The translations under genes were made by a program, and so were the position numbers. Below are positions 38,818-50,798 of a stretch of 64,000 nt of DNA, in pieces. Below the pieces are notes generated by a model that saw nothing but the letters and a program-made list of their open reading frames with translations, made no database searches and had not been told where the DNA came from. The DNA is from Seriola aureovittata (Eukaryota > Chordata > Actinopteri > Carangiformes > Carangidae), in NCBI RefSeq assembly GCF_021018895.1, contig NC_079366.1:19793396-19857395 (forward strand). Direction: 5' to 3'. Within the stretch, counting starts at the first letter, position 1. Each line of letters starts with the position of its first letter.

Positions 38818-41114
38818 ACAGAGGATGTGACGGAGTCCCCCCCTTCACCCCTCCTCCTCCCAATCCTCCCTCCTCCCATACTGTAGAGATGGAGTCTGAC
38901 GTTGCAACAAGTGGCGACCAGTGTTGGGCGGTAAAACGTTTGTAATAATGGTATTTCTTTGCATATTATCGATTCATTATTTCAATTAAAAGGATATTAA
39001 ATTAAAGCAATGAGGAAAATATGAAGTCGTCACTCTTGGTATCAGCCTCCAGCCCTCAACCTCTCAAAATATCACTCTGAAGGTGAATTATCCCAAACGG
39101 TGTAGTAGCCACCTCCATCCGCTGATTAGTTTTGGCAGGTCCTCTCATGGTATCAGAGAAAAGATATTGCAAAATAAAATAAAGAGATGGCTGACTTGAT
39201 CTTTAAAAATAATTTACAGGGATATTCCCGTTTTTTGGGATGAGAAGGCATTGAGCCGCCTATTGAGGACAGTATTGAGGGTAATGTAACGAGTAACGAG
39301 ACAGATATAGGCTACTCTCAGAGTCTTAAACACTGTTTTGAATTGGGGAAATAAGAAATTAAATATTTTTGATTAAGGTGGCAACTAAAGGACAATTTGA
39401 TTTCCTTACTATACATGATTTACAATATAACACAATAAACAGCAGATATTCCATGAACATAATAGACTTACTCAGATTTAGTCTGTATGTAAGAGTTCAG
39501 AGACACTATTTTGGAAAAACCCGTTGACGAAACAGCAAAATATTTGCTTCCATCAGTCATATAACAAAGTTCAGGGAAATGTATGCCTATGTTTTATAAT
39601 GATGCATTAGTTTATAAGATATGAAAATAAAACGCTACAATAATCTATAACATGTTATAGGAAGATATTGTAGGTCTATAGATATTAAAGCAAACAAAAC
39701 ACTGCATGTTCTTTATAGTAACAATAATGGGACTGAGATAAAATGCCAGAAAACATATGATACATGATGTAGGAATATATTTATGATCCTAAACATAGTT
39801 ACAGAAAAAGATAATGCAAGATCAGAATAATACCCTGTTACTAAAAGGTCATCATAGAAGAATCAGTCTATAGTAGTTTTTTTCCCTTTAAGGTCTCTTT
39901 TCTTTTAAGGAAGGCTAATACTGGAGACTAGTTCAAGTTCAAAATCAACACACTGACGCAACACGATACATATCTAAAAAAGCTGTAAGAGCAGTGCAGA
40001 TTTCAGAGGTGGGACTATAGCTGTTCTTTGTAGATCTAACAGCCGACACTGTTCATCTGTGTGTGTAATAGCTTGCAGTGAAGATTAAAAAGCAGTACAC
40101 TAAAGGTTGATTAATTAAACGATAAAAGGCAAAACTGCGGGAACCTGAATAGATAATAGTCGATTCTCCTAAATCCGAGTTCGAAAGATTATCTTTGAAT
40201 ATAAATTAGGACGAGTGGACTAATTTCTTTAAGTCAAATACAAGAACAACCTGCAGTCCAGTTCAGCAAATTTCTCTCCAGACACTTCCCTCTCTATCCA
40301 GACTGCATGCTCTAGATGTTTTCAGCAGTTAAACTGACCACCTCTTCCAGCCAGTCCACTGATTAGATTTACAAAATCCCTTCATCTCGTGTGGCCGCTG
40401 GAAATTGTGGTCGCTTACACCGTCAGGGCGAATAACTGCAGAGCCCAGTCTAAACGAACCCTTGGCCTTTAAAAGCATTGAAGGGAGTCGATAACACCCC
40501 TGAGGTGTTCAGTGGTTGAACCCAACTGTTCACATGACATTTCAACCCCCAAAGCATTTTTTTTTCAGTTCCGCATCTGTTGCTGGGTGCACTCCGTGGT
40601 CACACTTCCTATTACAAAAAGTCGATACTCTTTCATAGGACGTTGCAGTGTGCAGCAGACCTCTGACACCGGCTGGAGGTTCAGGACCATGGATAGCGAC
40701 GGTGCAGCATTCAGCCGTGTAATCACACATGAACCGACAGCGCACAAACCCTTTACTTGTTGCTTTGCACTAAATGGTTCCTGTGGCTCTGTGTTCATGT
40801 GAATATCATTCTTTTGCACGACATCAATCCAATCACACCCTAGAGGACTATGGGAAATTCTGGTCGTTACTACTGCGATGATTTTGCCTTAATCCTGTGG
40901 TGCATTTTTTTCTACAGAAGCAGTGGTCAACACAATTGTAAGGATCCTGTTGATACAACATGAGCAGGGACCCTGTAGTTTAATCAGTATAATATTAGCA
41001 ATATACAAAGGTCCTACACAATCATCACAATTGTGGGATTTTTTGAGTCCTTTGGCTATACTCAGATGTTTTCCCCCATTGCTATAGAGATGCAAGACGA
41101 TGCAAATAACAAGG

Positions 41115-41613
41115 GACATTTACTCTTCAACTGATATATGGTATTCATACTTAACTTGAATATTTCGTTCTTTTTTTGTTTGTTTTGTTGCTACTTTTGC
41201 TATGTTTCTGAGGGAAAGATTTTACTTTATACTCAGCTACATTTATTAGAAAGCTATAGGCTATAGTCATTATTACTCTTTAGATTAAGATTTTACACAA
41301 TAAACATTGTTTTTGTTAAATTTCTCATTTTATAAAATATGCTGCCTCTTTATAGATCCAAAAACCCCAGAAACGCTCATCAAGCCATTCATTTAGCTCC
41401 ATCTAAATCATTAAAGTATTATTAAGATATACTGACAGGAACTATTTTGAATAATGAGTTCCTTTACTTTTTATACTTTTAAGTACATTTTGTTGCGAAT
41501 AATTCAGTGTGCTTTTATTTAAGTTAAAGTTTGAATGCAGGACTTTTACTTGCAATTAGTTTATTTTATATTGTTCTGTTGCAAATGATATGAATACGTC
41601 TTCCACCCCTGCT
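41115..41613 (+). repeat. dispersed repeat, same family as 28398-28504
   Basis: ACATTTACTC..CTTAACTTGAATATTTCG, GCTACATTTATTAGAAAGCT and the right end ATGAATACGTCTTCCACCCC match the long form of the GTGGTGGAAAGTAACT repeat, with mirrored GTGGTGGAA/TTCCACC ends. Confidence 0.7.
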
Positions 41614-41742
41614 ATTGTTGGAGTTGGAGGTACCCTCACAAGGAAACACAAAATTAATCTAGTGGATCAAAAGGTGATTATCGGAGTGAGAAAATTATAA
41701 TGCTAAATTTTGCTACAAAACATTAATGTTATGTTATTTTTA

Positions 41743-42108
41743 TACATTGAGTGGCCACTTTATTAGGTAGACCCATGCAACCTGCTGTAAAATCTACCTT
41801 TACAAAGCTTATAACATTACATTTTTTGTGACTTCGTCGGAATTGTGTAAATTCTATTAAATGTTTACTACTTAGGTCATAGTTAAAGGTGGTGTCGTAC
41901 TGAACTACATTATATTAGTAGGTGTTTGTATTTTTTTTCTCTACCTATTTACATACATGAGTGAGGGAGAATAATAGAAAAACCTCAAAGTACAACACCA
42001 CCACTAACCATGACATCTAAAAACTGAACATTATGGGCATTACAAAAGTAGACTTTATGGCAGAACAGTTGTGCAGAACTGCATTAGATTGACACTGAGT
42101 GGATTTTG
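41743..42108. mobile_element. non-autonomous Tc1-like element (MITE relic)
   Basis: The left end is GAGTGGCCACTTTATTAGGT, the terminal repeat sequence typical of fish Tc1-like elements and of the 29.25-kb relic. The right part reads GCAGAACTGCATTAGATTG then CACTGAGTGG, a shortened counterpart of the same terminus. There is no transposase sequence between. Confidence 0.7.
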
Positions 42109-42235
42109 GCATTTTAGCCTTTATTAAAGAGCAGACAGTCGAGATAGACAGGGAACATGGGGAAGGCGAGAAGAAAGGTGAAATGCATTAAAGGTCCATA
42201 GCCAGAGCCAAGCCAGGAGTATTGCCATCAAATGG
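42109..42235. repeat. SINE-like dispersed repeat fragment
   Basis: GCCTTTATT..AGACAGT.GAGA.AGACAGG and GGGGAAGGCGAGAAG..GAAATGCAT.AAAGGTCC recall a teleost repeat that normally ends in a GGATTCGAACCC-like box. That box is missing here. Confidence 0.45.
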
Positions 42236-43471
42236 TATGCATCATAACCAACAGGCTCCCAAGACTCCACTAAAATGATCTTTTAGATTGTTCTCTAATC
42301 ATTCCTTTTTTCATTCAGTATTGTATAATGTATAGTTTTACATCTTCAAGGCTCTAAAAATTATTCAAATGAAACAATTTAAGAAACGGATATCACTTTT
42401 CATTTGGACTTTTCACAATAGCCACAGAACCTGTTACAAGGGGTCACCATGTGCACGTGGCTGTACAAAAGCACAAATGTTATAAGGTAAGTGGACCAAA
42501 GCAGAAAATCATTTCTATCACACCACTACAGACAGCATTTTACCAATAACCACAGGATTTTTTTCTTATTTTGAGACGTAATGAAAAGGCTCCTGTGAAC
42601 TTAGATCTCTGGCTATTTGAAAAGTATCCAAGTGTGCTTTGTTATGGTCAAGATTAACCGAAGATAAGAAAGCTTGTGGGCTATATGGAATAAAATGTAT
42701 CGTATCTACTGTAGCACAAATGCAAAGAGACTAATAGACATAATAAACAGCCTGCTTACACTAGACTACTCAAATTTTATGTTATCTCCTCCAATACTGA
42801 GTGGTGGAAAATGTATCAAAGGATCTCTGAGTCGCTTCCCTGTCATCTTTTTAAGGTAGTGTATGATAATAGCGTATAAGCTCTTTCATTGCAGCAGTGA
42901 CATTCTCCGGAACAAATCGTTTTCACCTCAGATGTGCACTCTAATTCTAGGCCCAGAGATGTTTAGCTTTGTGGAACTTCCTCCAAGTAATCCAGAGTCT
43001 ATTAAAACCAATCTGATCACACAGAGTTCAGATCACGGGATGCTGTTATGATAACTGCAGTGTGGCTAACCTCTCTCCTCCATAAAATGCCACAGCACAG
43101 GGACTAAGTAATGGATTTATGTAATGTTAGCACTTACTGACATTATAGCGCAGGGGTAACTCCATACTGGTGAAAGTTAAATGAAAGCCTTTGTTTTATT
43201 CCCTTGCATCTGAGCACTGTGAGACAAAATGCTCCTGTTTCTTATTGAACAGTCTGGTAGGTAGAGGAAGAATGTAGAGCAATACAAAGTTGCTTCCGTG
43301 TTTTAACAAGGATATTGACTTCAAAAGAGGTTCAAAGTGCTGGCTATGGCAAAAAGATGAAACATTGCTTTAATGAAAGGATATAGTTTTTCTACTGAAT
43401 GGATAGTTTCAGCAGAGTGCAAGTGGAACATGATTTTATATAGACTAAACCTAAAATAGAACTATATAGAG

Positions 43472-43568
<97 letters not shown>

Positions 43569-43575
43569 CTATCTA
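43472..43575. repeat. (CTAT)n microsatellite
   Basis: About 24 nearly perfect CTAT units, with one CCTAT interruption near the right end. Confidence 0.97.
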
Positions 43576-43634
43576 TGGCATCACTATGAATTTATGCATA
43601 TACATCTCAATGCATATTTTAACAAGACTAAGAG

Positions 43635-44125
43635 TCTGCAGCCAGCAGCGAGGCTGTGCTTTGAGCTAAGTGCTTATTACAGCAGGCTAACACGCTCACA
43701 ATGCAAAGGCTAACAAGCTTTTGTTAAGCAGGTATTATGATTATGGTATAATGAGAATGTCAAGCCAAGTAAATTTTTATTTGTATAGCGCCAATTCAAA
43801 ACATAAGTTATCTCACGTTCGCCATCTTAGTTCAGCATGTTAGCATACTAACATTTGCTAATTAGCACTAAACATAAAGTACTGGTCAGGCTGCAAGGAA
43901 TGTCATTAGTTTTGCAGGTATTTGGTCATAAACCAAAGTAGTGGACAAACTAGAAACTTTATGGTGACACCACATGAAGAGTCAAGAAGACCACCAAAGT
44001 AATTAGAATTTATCCTTTGGGGACCCTGAATGTCTGTACAAATGTTCACTGTAATCCATCTACTAGCTGTTGAGATATTTCAGTCTGTGGACCGACAGAC
44101 AGACCAACATTGACAAACAGGCCGC
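43635..44125. repeat. dispersed fish repeat with a nested insertion
   Basis: GCTGTGCTTTGAGCTAAGTG, TTAGCATACTAACATTTGCT, AATTAGCACTAAACATAAAG, TTTGCAGGTATTTGGTCATA and TTGAGATATTTCAGTCTG are landmarks of a very common percomorph interspersed repeat. Near 43750-43818 it is split by a foreign AAGCCAAGTAAATTTTTATT/TTGTATAGCGCCAATTC fragment, the tail of another repeat family. Confidence 0.75.
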
Positions 44126-45936
44126 CAGTGATTAAAAACACTCCTGTAGAGAAAAAACACATCTCATTTTTCACTACATAAACTGTATTTTGCAAAGTAG
44201 TTTATTCCCTACTTGCTTAAAAAAATCAATGTCCTGACAACTACAGACCTATTCTCACTAAATTCAAACTGTCAAACAGAAAAGAATTTAAATCTCTGTG
44301 GATTATGCATTGACTGCATTACTCCTGCTTTACTGATTGTATGTGCAATGCCTTATATTACTTACATAACTGCTAAGCTTTGTTCCCCAGGGAAAGGTAA
44401 ATACCCTTTTTATACTGTAAACCCCTGGCCACGTTATTTTCAGGTTCACTACTGGACAGGGTGTGGGAGTTTTGCCTGCACTTGAGTGCCTGATAGAGGT
44501 AAAGAAGCAGTGAGGAGTGACTGCCCTCTGAGATAACCACCTGCAAGATGAAGTACAGGTTATACAGTAATGTCTGTCTATATATTCTAATTTTGACTTT
44601 TGATATTATTTTTCAATGTTATAATAACAAAATATCTAATCGGACTCTGTTGTCTATTATAAAAGAAACAACATCTAAAAATAAATGCATTAACGTTTAG
44701 ATAAGATACTACATTCTGCTTCCGACAAAGCTGATACACATCTTAAGATGAATCCTACAAGCTGTGGCATGTTGATTTTGCAAAACTGTGCAAGCTATTG
44801 ACAAAAACTACAGGCACATCAATAGATGATATTACACCTAATTCGCGCTCTGTACATACTGTTTTAGAACTTAGATTTTCAAATCCCTATGAATGTGAGA
44901 CTATGAAGTCAAGTCTGAGCCAGAGACCAGAGTTGAGCTGACACCGTTCAGCAGTCATGGTCGCAAAATAAGTTATCATTTGCTATTCTCTTGATAACAT
45001 TATTGCCTTTGTTCTGAAATGAACATTGGTTAAAATCAGATAAGTAGGGGACATTCACTCGTTATTGAAAATCGGTAGCCAGTTTCTCATCCATGGATTT
45101 CCAATGGGAATTCTAAATTTAGTGGAAAGCTCCACTGTCTTGATTTTCTCAGACCTTAACCATTTAAAACCCACACTAACTTTTGTCTCAGGACTAAAGG
45201 ATTTTAAGTGTAGGCTGTTTCTGGTGTCACATTCACGATCATTTTATACTCATAAATCTAACTTCAAAATGAAATATATCTCACTTGAGTTACAGTGGCT
45301 CCTCAAAGTCTCAATGCCTTGGCATCCTGTCAACCAACTATGCAACCCACACTGTTTGAGAGTAAATAATAGAAGAACCTGATCCATACCAGGAAATCCA
45401 CTGAGATGCAGAGGCTGTCGTTGCTGTTTGATATAAAAAAGCACTTCAAACCTACCATGATCTGGAGAGGTTATACAAAAAACACTGTACTGAATCTATA
45501 ACACAAACCTGAGATTAAGAAAAAAAACGAGGTAAGCTACAGCTTTGCCTGCATCCATATAGTAATGAAATGTATATATCATACAGCACACACATTTACA
45601 TTCAGCCTCAAGTGCTGCGTTGTACTTTTGACTAATGCCTTTTTAAGTTTGTGGATGCAAAGCAGATTTGCTGGAGCAATCCTACGAAAGCTAGGGTTGC
45701 ACAAGAGCTGGAGAAATCCATCTGCCTCCCCCAAATCACATTCTGACATGTCTCACAGTCAAATCTCGCCCCAAGGCGCTAGATGAGGGAACATCTTCAA
45801 TCTAAACATGGATACAATAGGGCCTGTAAGACACCGCAAAAATGGATTGGGAGTGCTAAAACCACAGAAACCTCTGCCGGAAACACGACTTTCTATAAAT
45901 ACAAGATACTCGCCTCAGCTGCCAAGTTCGTTATTT

Positions 45937-45969
45937 TCTCTCCCTCTCTCCCTCTCTCTCTCTCTCTCT
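45937..45969. repeat. (CT)n microsatellite
   Basis: CT run with two CCC interruptions. Confidence 0.93.
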
Positions 45970-47589
45970 GTCATGTTGGGCTCTGCATAGTTATATATAC
46001 TACATCATCATTCAAACACTGGGCAATTGAAAGAAAAATAGCACAAATAAGAAAAATAAAAGCAGCGGAAGCGTGGTTCTTCTCTTGAAGAAACATCTCT
46101 CTCCTGCTCTTCCTCTGAGAGTGGGAGTGGGTTAGGGAAGCCCGGTACCAGGCCCCGATGCTGCGGCTGCTGTTGGTGCGGCAGGTTTCCCGTGCGATCC
46201 AAAAATACTTTCGCACTCGCCCACTTTGGTCCCCAGCCGCCTGTACTCTTTGGTTCTACAACAGGGATGGGTGAGAATCACATTCAGCTCTCCAATCGTG
46301 ATTGCGGAATGCCCCAGTGTTTCTTTAACCATGCCCCCAGACTCCTCCACACACACTGCACTCGCATGGCTCCCACCTTGCCCTCTTCTCTGTTGAATCC
46401 AGTGCTCGCAGCACTCTGACAGTCCGATTCTTGGGCCTGATCCAGCTACTGTACCTGCTGTTACCTAACTGCGTGCACATTTCTTAAGAGAAATCCATGA
46501 AACAGAACAGTGATTTCTTTTTTAATCACTCCACAACTGATTCAAAAATGTTTGATGAACCGTAGATAAAGTGTCAGAATGCAAATGTCTGAGTTATTTG
46601 CTTCCCCAGATACAACAACAATCCCCTCAAAGTGAAACTCAATAACATCCACTACACAAAATCATTATCACGCAACATGGGACTAATTGCATGTACTTTT
46701 GACCAACAGAAGTTAATAGGTCTACATATTCTAGTCTCTGACTCATCTGCACCCACACTAGTTTCTGTTTGTTGCTTTCTTCCATCCAGTGACATCACAA
46801 CATGTATGAAAAGATATGAATCTAAAAAATTTGAACATTGTTTCCATTACTGCTTGATCGATACACATACAGTTATTGCGAGGACATGCAATGCAAACAG
46901 ATTCAAACAAATAGCTAACGGCAGGCATGTGAGGAAACAGATGAAGAATGTTAAGAGCTTGCAGCTAACAAAAGTAACTATGGAAACGGCCAGCTCTACA
47001 TTGCACTAGCTTCCACAGCTCTCTCCAGAAATAAAAACTGTTGGGCTAAGAGCGAATCAGGTAAAGACAAAAGATCGCGGGTGAACCTATTTATAGTGGG
47101 CCTTACATAACATACATAGACCTATGTTTGCTGAGGCAAGTTTGGTGCTCAACAGTAAGCTTCTAGGGGGCAAAGGCAGGGTAGAGAGAACTGGAGATGC
47201 AGGATCCTGGAGGGTATTTTAAAGGAAGACGAGAAGTATAAAGAGCAATTAGGCCAGTCGACATCATCGTCCACACTGAGAGGAAGGCTTTCTGTTTTGA
47301 TGTCAGGGAGAACAAACACTGTCCTGCGAGTGTAGTGATGTCAAAGCTGGAGTACCATGGACTATATTAACATGCAATACGCTAATGAAAATTGACATAT
47401 TAAACAGTTAATATAGCCATGAGGTTCAAGGAATACACAGAGACAAGAAAATGCATACGTCACAAGAAGCAGAAGTTCATAGCGAGTTTGCCTAGAGGTC
47501 TTGTTTATTTGTATGGGAGGCAAAAAAAAAAAAAGAAAAAAAGTTAGGTCAGAGGAGACTGCACACACACACATTACTGTGTGGCCTCA

Positions 47590-48190
47590 GGACAAAATAT
47601 CTGACATCTCCAGTGAGATAATATGAACATACAAGCCCACATATGTACAGAGAACCTGTGTGAGAGCCGCTGTAATGCAATAGCAGTGATCATCTGGAAA
47701 TACAGCCTGCCACCATATCTTAAATCCAAATTGAGCCATTAGCATAATTATCCACTTATACTGCTTTAATTCTAAGTAGCTCTCCATTGTAAGTAAAATG
47801 ATAGCTAAGCTGTATTCAAAAAGCCTCTTTCCCACTCACAAATGCCTTATTAATTAGCTCCCTCTAGCATAAGTTCCCAGTAATTACATTCAATACAGCA
47901 GTCAGTGCTACAGGCAGGAGGGGAGGGGGGCTGTATTTCCAGACAGCAACTATTAGACAACTTTATAATTACTCTGCAGATGTATAATGATTTCCATCAT
48001 AGAAATACACCATTTCAACACTGGGCTGCAGCCATTTGGACTCTGCATTCACTTTATGTTCACTGCACTCATCAGCTAATTCATTGGTAGTAGGCAATCA
48101 CAAAATATTCACAATATAGAAGCTCTGATAAGGTTGCGATGATATGCAAATGAATACTCCCTGACTCATCTGTTTATTATGCAGTCACAT
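47590..48190. promoter_or_regulatory. possible conserved non-coding element
   Basis: This segment lacks simple repeats and is rich in homeodomain and POU-type cores (TAATTATCC, ATTAATTAGC, GATATGCAAATGAAT, TTATTATGCAG). Such composition is typical of vertebrate enhancers. No conservation data are available to me. Confidence 0.3.
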
Positions 48191-50086
48191 TAGTTAGCTC
48201 TGATGCTGTTTGGCTATTATCCCATCTCACTGTGAAAAAAGGGTCTTGGGTGAGGGGGATGGATTGCGCAGTGAGTGCTTTAGTCACACAGATTGTCCGC
48301 ACTCTTCAAAGAAATAAATGCATTTTCGACTGTAGTTGCATTGAGGGGATGTGGAATCCATTTCCTCTGAGAGAAATGGCAAAAGGCAGAGGATATGGCT
48401 CATCTGTGTCCAAATCCCTTGATACCGTGCTTTGCGTTAACAAGTCAAAGGGTCAAATGATGAGCTTGTGTCTCCCACGACTGAGCCCTGAAGGCATCAT
48501 TGCACACTGATACATCATTCGCTAATTTTTGAGATCTAAACTCACAATTCATCCAAATGAAGGTACTGCAATGTTGTAAAAAAAATGCTAAAAGATTAAT
48601 TTGAAACATATTTCAAGATACAGAGTGAAAAACTTAGTGTTTATTTGTATTGCAGTTAATTTACAGCATCTTCAGTTTTCATGAACAGAAGAACTGAGGG
48701 ACATACTGTATCTTCTGATAAATGTGGCAAAACTACCAATCTGTGGCTTCACAGCCTATCTGCTGTTCTGCTAACTGACAGAGGCACTATTTTTAGCCAT
48801 GCAACCTTAATGCACCATGCTAAGCCTTCAACTATACAACTGCACATCTAGCCCATTCAAAGGATTCATAAAAGTCTAGAGGTTGGAACCCAGTGGTCAT
48901 GCACACAGACGGAAAGCCAGTATCAGTGCTCTCAGCACCAACGTTTTATATTTGGTGTCTTATTATCAATAGGAACATTGCCACTGTATGCCCTGGTCTG
49001 TGAATGTATGCCAGTATATGTCAAGGAGTGAAAAGAATCTGCCATCTATGTACTATCCATGCCTTTTGATGTTAGCTAATTAAGCACCAAGTCTTCACAA
49101 CAAATGCGCACCATGGAAACCATGCAACAAAAAAGAAATAACCTGCAGCAGATTGACGTCAGCTTGAGGCCTCCAAATGTGCCATCCGACAAAAGAAAGG
49201 AGGACCAGGTCACAGTGTGTTGAAGCTACTGTCTGCTTTGACTGACAGAGGAGTGCTGACATCTGTACTGAACACGTGAGGAGTTATTAACTGCAAGGTG
49301 AGGATCCTGTCCTCTAATTCTTTACTTCTTTAGGAAATAGGGACAGTTTATGTCACAAAGTGGAACTGGAAACTGATAACAATGTTAGCTACTTAGTAAT
49401 ACTGAAAGAAAATTATGAAAAGTATGTTCCTCTCCATTGTCTAACATCCATTAAATATTACAACTCTCTTAAGCCTGTATTTCTTGGATGATATGCACTC
49501 TAAAGCATATTTGGGAATACTGGAAAGATTTGAAAAATAAAACAAAAAAAGAGCCATGGTGGGATTTCATCTCCTGACAATAGGAACATTACTAATTCAA
49601 GATATAAACATTCAAATTTGCACACATTAAAGAACTACCTACGCAGACTGATGTGCATCTACCATATACAAATGTTCTGTAACATGGAGGCACCAAAAGC
49701 TGTATAAAATAAACTGTGTTTTTTAGATGTTTTAGATTACATTAGCAAAAGACAGGGATTAATCAATTGTGATTGGAGAGAGATTATTTAGTGGTAAATT
49801 TTATCTGTGAGACTCAAATGATGCTTTCATCCACAGCAACTCACGAGCAGCGATAGATTAATCTTATATTCAGACATCACCAGAATAAGCGCCTAGTGTG
49901 AAGGTGTGTCAGGGTCTGAGCCATACGCACAGAGGGGAATTTTATTTTTATTTTCTGCCTCTTGTATTTCAAGCAGAAATTGTAATTACAGGTTCAGATA
50001 AAATTTGCAATTTGCATCCATCCATAGAGGTAACATACCAACATTACCAAAAAAAGGTAAAGTATGACAAAAAATGATGTAAACCA

Positions 50087-50299
50087 TTTATTGTTTTTAA
50101 CAAAACAAGACCAATGTCACAGTCCATGTTGTATTCCCTGCAAGTCAAATATGTATATGTATACAAAATAGGGCTGCTTTTAGAAGCAGTAATTGTAGAA
50201 ATGTTGACCAAGACTGAATAGAACTTTTTATTTTTTTTAAAACAATTAAATATCAAAATTAAAGAGAAAATGGCACATGTAACAATAAAGTGATTTATT
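50087..50299 (-). terminator. mogs: mogs polyadenylation signals (candidates)
   Basis: AATAAA occurs on the minus strand at 50299-50294 and 50092-50087, about 500 and 710 bases after the mogs stop codon. Either would give a 3' UTR of usual length. Confidence 0.45.
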
Positions 50300-50798
50300 T
50301 TTCAAGCTCCTTGTCTATTTAAAACTTTCTTCACATCTAGTGAGGAAGCATGAATCCTCCCTCAGAGAGGTGAACCACCAATTTCCTACTTTTTAAATCA
50401 AAGTATATGTCTGTCTTCATTTTCCATATTAAAGATTGCAGTGAATGTACAGATATGTGAAGGTGTCAGGAATATGATTTCATTAAGTAAAATGCATCTT
50501 AAGTACATAACTGAAGCACTAGACAGTGCTTAGCTCCACATACAGCAAAGTCAGGGTAGCTGCACTTACACTTGTTTGAAATTGCCCTTCAGAGAGCACC
50601 TGTGAGAAACCTGTTATTCTAATTAAAGGTTATATGTGGAAATGAGATCATAAATGCCTATTTGTCAGCTGGATGTTCTTAGTAGAGTTTTAATCAACCA
50701 GACAAGTAATATTTCTATTTCTGGTCATGGTGTTGTTCAATCCCATCCAGATAAATGAAAATCAGTATCATAGAAAACATGAGATGAAACCTACAGTA

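Larger units (their letters stand above)
38690..38905 (-). promoter_or_regulatory. egr4: egr4 promoter
   Basis: Reading on the minus strand: CRE-like site at 38897-38904 (TGACGTTG on the plus strand), TGACG half-site at 38828-38832, perfect CArG box at 38808-38817, an Ets-type GGAA core at 38782-38785, TATA box at 38721-38727. A start near 38695 would give a 5' UTR of about 215 bases. This is the known serum-response and cAMP-response layout of EGR genes. Confidence 0.8.
38910..50080. other. intergenic region between egr4 promoter and mogs 3' end
   Basis: About 11 kb with no gene I can support. It contains a run of three adjacent repeats (41115-42235), a CTAT microsatellite, a nested repeat (43635-44125), a CT tract and one possible conserved element (47590-48190). 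ORFs are short and unconserved, including those in the slightly GC-richer part at 46.1-46.4 kb. Confidence 0.7.

Noticed and set aside
43472..43575. CRISPR-like or satellite array
   Set aside because: A four-base CTAT microsatellite, without spacers or larger units.
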